Assembly: GCF_025362455.1 (NCBI RefSeq)
Contig: NZ_JANYGJ010000093.1
Location: 1 to 6,414, forward strand
Direction: 5' to 3'
Origin: Deinococcus sp.
Lineage (GTDB): Bacteria > Deinococcota > Deinococci > Deinococcales > Deinococcaceae
Length of the DNA stretch: 6,414 nucleotides
Shown: positions 1-3,935 of the stretch, in pieces
Layout: the number at the start of each line of letters is the position of its first letter
Position numbering within the stretch: position 1 is the stretch's first letter
Translations under genes and position numbers: made by a program
The notes under the pieces: generated by a model
Database searches by the model: none
Seen by the model: the letters and a program-made list of their open reading frames with translations, nothing else
What the model was told of the DNA's origin: nothing

Positions 1-654
1 GTCGCCCGCAGCGGCCATCACCCGCAGCAACCCGTGCGCCTCCAGCACCAGGGCGCTGCCCTTGTGGTCCTCCTCGCCGATGCTCAGCAGGCCCACGCTG
101 GGATTCTCGCGGCCCTCTACGACCTTCAGGTAGACGCTCGATAACCGCGCCCACTGCGCCAGGTAGGCGGGCTTGATATCGGCGTTGGCACCCACGTCGA
201 GCAGCGCCACCGCCCCCTTCATGGTCGGCAAGTGGGTCAGGATGGCGGGCCGGTCCACGCCGGGCAGGCGGCCCAGGATCAGCAGCGAGGCGGCCATCGT
301 CGCGCCGCTGTGGCCCATGCTGACCAGCCCCGCCGCTTTGCCGTCCTTGACCAGCCGGGCCGCCACGTTGATGCTGGCTTCCGTGCGGCCCCGCACGTCG
401 CTGGCGTGCTCGTCCATGCCGATCACGTCGGGGGCGTCCACGATCTCTAAGGGGAGCTGCGCGGCGCCGGGATGCTTGCTCAGCTCGGCGTGTAGCCGGA
501 CCCGCTCGCCGACCAGCAGGACGCGCACGCCTGCGCGGGCGGCCTGCACGGCGCCGTCCACGTTGGGCACGGCGCCGTGGTCGCCCCCCGCCGCGTCGAG
601 GGCCAGCGGGAGGTCAGTCGAAGGTTCTTTCGTCGGTTCCGCCTCAGCGGTCAT
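1..654 (-). CDS. plsX: Phosphate acyltransferase PlsX, N-terminal 218 residues (runs off left edge)
   Basis: PlsX converts acyl-ACP and phosphate into acyl-phosphate, the acyl donor for PlsY in phosphatidic acid synthesis; it is a peripheral membrane enzyme of about 330 residues, so roughly a third is missing here. The frame is open from the ATG at 654 to base 1. Family motifs appear in order: LALDAAGGDHG (residues 17-27; the usual DAMGGDH has Ala for Met), VSMGHSGATMA (111-121, matching the usual VSAGNTGA region with Ser-Gly kept), LLDVGAN (151-157) and VGLLSIGEEDHKG (187-199). A 14-residue Thr/Glu/Pro-rich N-terminal tail precedes the core. The ATG overlaps the end of the NYN gene by 11 nt (644-654), with GGTGAGG directly before it, so translational coupling is likely. 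An in-frame GTG two codons upstream is a possible alternative start. Family assignment is secure. Confidence 0.95.
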   Translation of the reverse strand, partial: MTAEAEPTKEPSTDLPLALDAAGGDHGAVPNVDGAVQAARAGVRVLLVGERVRLHAELSKHPGAAQLPLEIVDAPDVIGMDEHASDVRGRTEASINVAARLVKDGKAAGLVSMGHSGATMAASLLILGRLPGVDRPAILTHLPTMKGAVALLDVGANADIKPAYLAQWARLSSVYLKVVEGRENPSVGLLSIGEEDHKGSALVLEAHGLLRVMAAAGD

Positions 655-1252
655 CCTCACCGTCCAGGGCGCTGCTGACGTAAAAGGGGCGCGGCTCGGC
701 GGGCACAGGCAGGCGGCCCTCGCTGGGCAGGCGGTAGCCGGGGCGCTCCACGGCGGCGCGGATGTCCTTGAAATCGATGTACTCGTCGGCGGCGTTGCGC
801 AGCTCGTAGCTGGTCATTTCGGGGATGCTGGCGACCACCACCCGTTTGCCGCGCGTCCGCAGCGCTTCCACCGGGCGCTCGAAGTCGCCGTCGCCGGTCA
901 GCAGCACCGCCGTGTCGTACATGTTGACGGTGGTCAGCAAGTCGGTGACGATCTCGATATCCAGGCTGGCGCGGCGAAAGGTCTCGCCGTTCTCGTCGGT
1001 ATTCTCGCGCAGGGTGCGGGTCCGGACGGTGTAGCCCATGTAGGTCAGCGCGTCGATGAAGCGTTTTTGCTTGTCGTCGACGGGCGCGGGAATGGCCGTG
1101 TAGTAGAAGGCGTTGTAGAGCCGCCCCTGCGAGGCGAAATACTCCAGAATCTTGCGGTGATCGAAGTTCCAGCCGAGTCGTTTAGCCGCTGCGTATACGT
1201 TGGCGCCGTCGATAAACAGACCGATCCGGTCCGTGCCCTGGGGGTGTTCCAT
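644..1252 (-). CDS. NYN-domain (LabA/DUF88-like) protein, putative PIN-fold ribonuclease
   Basis: This 202-residue protein has the NYN fold, a PIN-like metal-dependent nuclease domain seen in the LabA/DUF88 family. Visible landmarks are GLFIDGANVY (residues 11-20, Asp15), SLDIEIVTDLL (96-106, Asp98 and Asp104) and LLTGDGDFERPVE (118-130, Asp121 and Asp123). Together these form the acidic pocket expected for Mg-dependent RNA cleavage. The tail after about residue 170 is Pro/Glu-rich and probably disordered. The ATG at 1252 was chosen because GGAGG lies 4 nt before it and conserved sequence begins soon after; the frame stays open to an ATG at 1336, but that extension is low-complexity with no ribosome site. 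The stop overlaps the plsX start, so the two are probably one operon. Target RNA and biological role are unknown; LabA itself is a circadian regulator in cyanobacteria, which need not carry over. Confidence 0.88.
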   Translation of the reverse strand: MEHPQGTDRIGLFIDGANVYAAAKRLGWNFDHRKILEYFASQGRLYNAFYYTAIPAPVDDKQKRFIDALTYMGYTVRTRTLRENTDENGETFRRASLDIEIVTDLLTTVNMYDTAVLLTGDGDFERPVEALRTRGKRVVVASIPEMTSYELRNAADEYIDFKDIRAAVERPGYRLPSEGRLPVPAEPRPFYVSSALDGEDDR

Positions 1253-1349
1253 ACGTCCTCCGTGCGGGGGCCGGGGGGCCGCGCCGCGAATGTGGTGTGA
1301 ATAAGTGCTGGGTCGTGCCTGGAAATCATTGACCACGTTCTCAGGCAGA

Positions 1350-1364
1350 CCGCTATCCTAGCGG
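1350..1364. repeat. Short inverted repeat upstream of the NYN-plsX operon
   Basis: CCGCTA and TAGCGG form perfect 6-bp arms around a 3-nt centre (TCC), in the 145-nt gap between the DUF309 stop and the NYN start. On the minus strand the centre contains TAGGAT, which could act as a -10 box for the NYN-plsX operon, but no good -35 sits 17 nt upstream. It could be an operator or a weak hairpin. There is no T-run, so it is not a convincing intrinsic terminator. Confidence 0.35.
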
Positions 1365-1397
1365 GTTTGGCGCGTGAGGTTGGTGGGGAAAGGCGAC

Positions 1398-1742
1398 CTA
1401 CGGCGCGGGTTTTGAGTCCTGATCGGCCACCAGCACCTGTGGATACAGGTCCGGGGTCGCAAGCGCCGCCCAGACCTCACCTCGCAGCCGCTCCAGGTCC
1501 ACGCCGCCGTAGTGGGCGGGCAGCGTCTCCAGGTACTTCAGCGCCTTGTAGAAGTTTCGGTGGGTCAGGCTACCGTGCGCCCAGCGTTTGTGCAGCGCGG
1601 CGGCCAGCAGAATCAGCGCCTGCAAAAAAACCCGCTCCTGGCCCACCGCCCCCATCCAGGGCGTCTCCCAGGCTTCATGAGCTTCCCACCAGTGACCCGC
1701 GTTGAACAGCCGGGCGCCTGCGCTGTACTCGGCGGCGATCAT
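1398..1742 (-). CDS. DUF309 family protein
   Basis: A 114-residue soluble, helix-rich protein matching DUF309, a family of small proteins without an established function. The diagnostic segment is FNAGHWWEAHEAWE (residues 13-26), followed by a Trp (29), then FLQALILLAAALHKRW (39-54) and a second helical stretch with Tyr/Leu spacing to about residue 80. The dense conserved His/Glu/Trp in the first motif suggests a binding or metal site, though no reaction is known. The ATG at 1742 is the first start in frame with the motif; CTGGGGCC lies directly before it, and a better GGAGG sits 14 nt away, further than usual. It is divergent from trxA across about 107 nt. Codons 1624-1630 include a run of seven T (minus strand), unusual in GC-rich coding DNA. 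I see no terminator before the NYN gene, so read-through into NYN-plsX is possible. Confidence 0.85.
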   Translation of the reverse strand: MIAAEYSAGARLFNAGHWWEAHEAWETPWMGAVGQERVFLQALILLAAALHKRWAHGSLTHRNFYKALKYLETLPAHYGGVDLERLRGEVWAALATPDLYPQVLVADQDSKPAP

Positions 1743-1801
1743 GGCCCCAGTCTGCGCCTCCGAGTGCTAAAGAAGGACTCAAGCCATGAGGACCACGAAT
1801 C

Positions 1802-1830
1802 CAACCTGTCACACATGTCATTACAGGTTG
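1802..1830. promoter_or_regulatory. Inverted repeat, candidate operator of trxA
   Basis: CAACCTGT (1802-1809) and ACAGGTTG (1823-1830) are perfect 8-bp arms separated by 13 nt. Inside lie two direct copies of TGTCA (1807-1811 and 1816-1820). The second copy overlaps the proposed -35 box of trxA, so a protein bound here would block or assist RNA polymerase. The arms are not followed by a T-run, arguing against a terminator. I do not recognise the site as that of any named regulator. It lies in the divergent DUF309-trxA gap and could affect either gene. Confidence 0.5.
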
Positions 1831-1843
1831 TGCGCAGTATGCT
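1815..1843 (+). promoter_or_regulatory. trxA promoter (predicted leaderless)
   Basis: ATGTCA (1815-1820), a 17-nt spacer and TATGCT (1838-1843) match sigma70-type -35 and -10 boxes at four of six positions each. The -10 ends 6 nt before the ATG at 1850, which places the expected +1 on the A of that ATG. There is no Shine-Dalgarno sequence before it. This fits the TANNNT-N6-ATG pattern of leaderless Deinococcus transcripts; the transcription start itself is inferred. Confidence 0.6.
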
Positions 1844-1849
1844 ATGGCC

Positions 1850-2182
1850 ATGAAACCAGTAGAACTCAGCGACGGCAATTTCAAGACCGAGATCCAGAGC
1901 GGCCTGACCCTGGTCGACTTCTGGGCGCCCTGGTGTGGCCCGTGCCGCATGATCGCCCCGGTCATCGAGGAAATCGCCGGTCAGTATGAAGGCAAGGTCA
2001 AGGTTGGCAAGCTCAACGTGGACGACAACCAGGAGACCGCCATGCAGTTCCGGGTCATGAGCATTCCCACGCTGATTTTGTTCAAAGACGGCCAGCCGGT
2101 CGAGCACATCGTCGGCGCCCAGCCCAAACGCGCCTTCGAGCAACTGCTCAACAAGCACGTGCAAGCCCCCGTCGCCAACTGA
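1850..2182 (+). CDS. trxA: Thioredoxin
   Basis: A cytoplasmic dithiol-disulfide oxidoreductase of 110 residues, the normal size for thioredoxin 1. It carries the active site WCGPC (residues 28-32), preceded by VDFWAP with the buried Asp23, the cis-proline motif SIPT (Pro73) and the C-terminal glycine region VGAQPK (88-93). It would be reduced by thioredoxin reductase and in turn reduce ribonucleotide reductase, peroxiredoxins or methionine sulfoxide reductase; none of those genes is in this window. The start is ambiguous: an in-frame ATG at 1844 gives two extra residues, but 1850 is preferred because the -10 box TATGCT ends exactly 6 nt upstream and no ribosome site exists for either. The gene is monocistronic, with its own promoter and a terminator 16 nt after the stop. 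Confidence 0.96.
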   Translation: MKPVELSDGNFKTEIQSGLTLVDFWAPWCGPCRMIAPVIEEIAGQYEGKVKVGKLNVDDNQETAMQFRVMSIPTLILFKDGQPVEHIVGAQPKRAFEQLLNKHVQAPVAN

Positions 2183-2197
2183 AGCCAGCATTTTGAG

Positions 2198-2225
2198 CCG
2201 CCCTCTGAAGTGGGGGCGGTTTTTT
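2198..2225 (+). terminator. Intrinsic terminator of trxA
   Basis: CCGCCC (2198-2203) pairs with GGGCGG (2214-2219) around a 10-nt loop, followed directly by six T (2220-2225). It starts 16 nt after the trxA stop codon, a textbook Rho-independent terminator. Confidence 0.9.
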
Positions 2226-2273
2226 GGTTGCGGAGAGTGCGGCTTCTGGGGAGGGCATGAGCTGCGCTCACTA

Positions 2274-2332
2274 CCCCTCTGCAAGCAGGTCTGCGACTCA
2301 CCCCGCTGCCGCGCAGCTCCCCTCTGCAAGCA
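2274..2332. repeat. 14-bp direct repeat pair
   Basis: CCCCTCTGCAAGCA occurs perfectly at 2274-2287 and 2319-2332, spaced 45 bp start to start. A second related pair is CAGGTCTGCGACTC at 2286-2299 and CAGGTCTTCGACTC at 2406-2419 (one mismatch). The mosaic of partly repeated pieces suggests remnants of dispersed small intergenic repeats, which are known in Deinococcus genomes; membership in a named family is not established. Confidence 0.6.
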
Positions 2333-2440
2333 CTCGTCGTGAACGGAGCGGCGAGGCCCGATAGGTGCCGTTCTGGACAAGAACGCGCCTGGGCACGCCA
2401 CTCCTCAGGTCTTCGACTCTCCCAAAAAGCTAGAGGGGTC

Positions 2441-2496
2441 AACAGCACGCGCCCAGACGCTGTTTTCGCTGAAGTAGAACACTACCTTCCAGCGAA
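2441..2496. other. Two adjacent inverted repeats (possible structured RNA)
   Basis: AACAGC (2441-2446) pairs with GCTGTT (2459-2464). Directly abutting it, TTCGCTGAAGTAG (2465-2477) pairs over all 13 positions with 2482-2496 around the tetraloop AACA, leaving single C bulges at 2486 and 2490. No T-run follows on either strand, so it is not an ordinary terminator. It might be the folded part of a small RNA, a repeat-element palindrome or an RNA-processing site. The strand is undetermined because the pairing works both ways. Confidence 0.5.
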
Positions 2497-2619
2497 GTCA
2501 GTTATGTGCAGATGTGGAGCATGGGCGCCCTACATGACCGGCCACGATGTGGAGAACGCGGCGAAAGAAAGTGCATCTGGAACGAACTGGATGTACCATG
2601 CCTAGCGCAGCGCCAACTC

Positions 2620-2656
2620 CCTCGCCCCACCGGGGCGGGGGCTGGGGGGTGGGGGT
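2620..2656 (+). other. GC-rich hairpin fused to a G-quadruplex motif
   Basis: CGCCCC (2623-2628) and GGGGCG (2632-2637) form a perfect 6-bp hairpin with a 3-nt loop, extendable outward with one G-T wobble. Overlapping its right arm are four G-tracts: G4 at 2632-2635, G5 at 2637-2641, G6 at 2644-2649 and G5 at 2651-2655, with linkers C, CT and T. This is a canonical short-loop motif that could form at least four tetrads on the plus strand. It lies about 130 nt beyond the hydrolase stop codon. Confidence 0.75.
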
Positions 2657-2785
2657 GCAGACGCATTTGCAAAAAGCTAACGCCCAAAAAAGCAACCTAA
2701 ACGCCCCAAGCAGAGCTGAGCCCAGAGACGCGAAGCGAAAGCCATCAACGCCAATGCCCGATAACGCCGCGAACCCGCCCACCCC

Positions 2786-3373
2786 TCAGAAGCGAACGAT
2801 GTCCGGCGGCGTCCAGGCGTGCAGCACCTCGCTGAGCAAGATCTCGCCCTCTTCCCACGGCCCGTGCCCACTGGCCACGTTGATATGCCCCGCCTCCCCC
2901 ACCGTGACGAACTCGGCCTCCCAGGCGTCGGCAAACGCCTGCGCCCGCTCGAAGCTGGCATACGGGTCGTTCTCGCTGGCGACCACCAGGGCCGGAAACG
3001 GCAACGGGCTCATGGGCACCGGGGCCAGGCCGCGCACGGCGGGGTAATGACTGTCCATGTCCGGCTGCTCGGCGTCGGTGGGACCGACCAGCAGCGCGCC
3101 GCACACCCGCTCATGGCCCACCGAAGCATTCGCCGCGTAGAGCCGCGCCCAGTGGACGATGTTGAGCACGCCGCAACTGTGCCCGACGAGCACCAGCTCA
3201 CCCGGCGTGGCCTCGATGACTTCCTGAAGCCGGGCCGACCAACGTTCGGGCGTGGGCGCGTCCGGGTCGTCCTGCACGACACGGGCCGCATTGAACTTGG
3301 TGTGCCACAAACTCTGCCAGTGCTCTGGGCCGCTGTCGCCGAGGCCGGGCACGATAATCAGTCTTGGAGTCAT
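2786..3373 (-). CDS. RBBP9/YdeN family serine alpha/beta hydrolase
   Basis: A 195-residue single-domain alpha/beta hydrolase, the usual length for the RBBP9/YdeN family. The N-terminus MTPRLIIVPGLGDSGPEHWQ carries the family signature for the first strand and oxyanion loop (GLxxSGxxHWQ). The nucleophile elbow is GHSCG with Ser66; the family more often has Leu or another hydrophobic residue where Cys67 sits. The acid is Asp136 in SENDPY and the base His163 in GEAGHINVASGHG, followed by WEEGE (173-177), all typical. There is no signal peptide, so it is cytoplasmic. The natural substrate is unknown across most of the family; small esters are plausible. The ATG at 3373 has no Shine-Dalgarno sequence but has TAGCAT 5 nt upstream. 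It is monocistronic, lying between the comEA-like terminator upstream and a non-coding region downstream. Confidence 0.92.
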   Translation of the reverse strand: MTPRLIIVPGLGDSGPEHWQSLWHTKFNAARVVQDDPDAPTPERWSARLQEVIEATPGELVLVGHSCGVLNIVHWARLYAANASVGHERVCGALLVGPTDAEQPDMDSHYPAVRGLAPVPMSPLPFPALVVASENDPYASFERAQAFADAWEAEFVTVGEAGHINVASGHGPWEEGEILLSEVLHAWTPPDIVRF

Positions 3374-3378
3374 GCCTG

Positions 3379-3407
3379 ATGCTAGCGCCGCCGCGCCGCC
3401 GTGAGAG
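3379..3407 (-). promoter_or_regulatory. Candidate leaderless promoter of the hydrolase gene
   Basis: On the minus strand TAGCAT (3384-3379) fits TANNNT and ends 5 nt before the ATG at 3373. At 17-nt spacing the -35 position reads CTCTCA, a weak match. No ribosome site is visible (AGG sits 1 nt from the ATG), so a leaderless transcript is the simplest reading. Confidence 0.45.
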
Positions 3408-3414
3408 CGACACG

Positions 3415-3454
3415 AAAAAGCCTGAGCCCTGTACGCGACTACAGTGGCTCAGGC
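3415..3454 (-). terminator. Intrinsic terminator of the comEA-like gene
   Basis: Reading the minus strand, GCCTGAGCC (3454-3446) pairs with GGCTCAGGC (3428-3420). The stem continues with CTGTA pairing to TACAG, one bulged base at 3445 and a 6-nt loop, giving 14 base pairs, followed by five T (3419-3415). It lies 47 nt beyond the stop codon and insulates the hydrolase promoter. On the plus strand there is no T-run. Confidence 0.9.
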
Positions 3455-3456
3455 GT

Positions 3457-3501
3457 CAACCGAACTCAGCTCAACCGAACTCAGCTCAACCGAAATCAGC
3501 T
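3457..3501. repeat. 15-bp tandem repeat, three units
   Basis: Three contiguous units on the plus strand: CAACCGAACTCAGCT at 3457-3471 and 3472-3486, then CAACCGAAATCAGCT at 3487-3501 (one substitution). The array abuts the stop codon of the comEA-like gene (its last base is shared) and ends just before the terminator. On the minus strand each unit ends with TGA in frame with the gene, so the 3' region holds four in-frame stops at 15-nt intervals. Confidence 0.9.
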
Positions 3502-3815
3502 CAGTAGCTGAGCATCGAGGACATCTTCTTGACGTTCTTGGGGCCGATGCCCTTGACCTTGGTGACCAGCTCGGCCTCGGTCTTGTAGGGACGGTTCTTG
3601 ATGATGTCGGCGGCGATCTTGGCGCTGACACCGGGCAGCTTGGCCAGATCGGCGGCGCTGGCGGTGTTGATGTTGACCATCATAGCCGCGCCCGCAGGCT
3701 TGGCGGGCATGGTCGTGGCCGCCGAAGGCGTGGCGGTGGTCGGGGTCTTCTTGGCGAAGGCAGTGGGGGCCAGCAACAGGGCGGCGGCGATCAGTAAGGT
3801 AACAGGTTTACGCAT
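3501..3815 (-). CDS. Secreted ComEA-like helix-hairpin-helix DNA-binding protein
   Basis: A 104-residue exported protein. Residues 1-22 are a signal peptide: positive start (MRKP), hydrophobic core (LLIAAALLLAP) and a TAFA-KK cleavage site. A Thr/Ala/Pro-rich linker follows to about residue 45. The rest is a tandem helix-hairpin-helix domain of the ComEA type: VNINTASAADLAKLPGVS holds the first hairpin (LPGVS), and VKGIGPKNVKKM the second (KGIGPKN). ComEA proteins bind double-stranded DNA without sequence preference during uptake in natural transformation; here the protein would be free in the periplasm or cell wall rather than membrane-anchored. The ATG at 3815 has GGAGG 8 nt upstream; the frame is open to 3920, but that extension is not signal-like. 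It lies about 120 nt after the kinase gene on the same strand, without a clear terminator between. No other competence gene is nearby, so I leave the symbol blank. Confidence 0.9.
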   Translation of the reverse strand: MRKPVTLLIAAALLLAPTAFAKKTPTTATPSAATTMPAKPAGAAMMVNINTASAADLAKLPGVSAKIAADIIKNRPYKTEAELVTKVKGIGPKNVKKMSSMLSY

Positions 3816-3869
3816 GGGTGGTTCCTCCGAAGGACAGGATGCCAGTGGCAGGTCAAGTCTAGATGAAAG

Positions 3870-3898
3870 ATAGTAGTGTGAGCAGCAATTAAGGACAG
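3870..3898 (-). promoter_or_regulatory. Candidate promoter of the comEA-like gene
   Basis: On the minus strand CTGTCC (3898-3893), a 17-nt spacer and TACTAT (3875-3870) resemble -35 and -10 boxes, with three and four matches of six. Transcription would begin near 3863, giving a leader of about 50 nt that contains the GGAGG ribosome site. This local stretch is AT-richer than its surroundings. A second -10-like TAGACT lies about 12 nt closer to the gene, so the exact promoter is uncertain. Confidence 0.4.
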
Positions 3899-3935
3899 TG
3901 GACCGCCGCCGTTCGAGCATTACCGATGCAGCGGC

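Larger units (their letters stand above)
2226..2785. other. Long intergenic region, no gene recognised
   Basis: About 560 bases lie between the trxA terminator and the end of the hydrolase gene; the flanking genes converge here, so no promoter for either is needed. A 267-nt frame on the plus strand (2339-2605, GTG start) has no ribosome site and an Arg/Ala/Cys-rich composition resembling no family I know, so I do not call it. The region contains short direct repeats, tandem hairpins and a G-quadruplex motif (listed separately). Its base composition is more mixed than the flanking genes, with A-rich patches at 2670-2700. Likely explanations are dispersed intergenic repeats, relic mobile DNA or a structured RNA. 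I see no clear intrinsic terminator for the hydrolase gene, which enters from the right. Confidence 0.6.

Noticed and set aside
173..1300. Long plus-strand open frame opposite plsX and the NYN gene
   Set aside because: Low-complexity Ala/Gly/Arg/Pro protein with no family resemblance; it is the antisense of two well-supported genes, a common effect in GC-rich DNA.
1254..1336. Longer start for the NYN protein at 1336
   Set aside because: The added 28 residues are His/Arg/Pro-rich, lack a ribosome site, and the ATG at 1252 has a good GGAGG.
1329..1359. TTGACC and TATCCT on the plus strand as a promoter
   Set aside because: The spacer is 19 nt, too long for a good sigma70-type promoter, and it would fire antisense through the DUF309 gene with no plus-strand gene before trxA.
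1786..1989. Plus-strand 67-codon frame beginning with a Cys-rich stretch (CHTCHYRLCAVC) preceded by AGAAGG
   Set aside because: The Cys-rich part covers only the trxA promoter region; the rest is an out-of-frame shadow of trxA rich in Arg and Pro. The proposed trxA promoter and operator explain the same bases better.
2339..2605. 88-codon plus-strand frame in the intergenic region
   Set aside because: GTG start without a ribosome site or TANNNT box at the right distance, no recognisable domain, and it crosses the strong hairpin at 2465-2496.
3931..3935. GCCGC/GCGGC repeat after the kinase stop as a terminator
   Set aside because: Arms of only 5 bp are more than 20 nt apart and no T-run follows.
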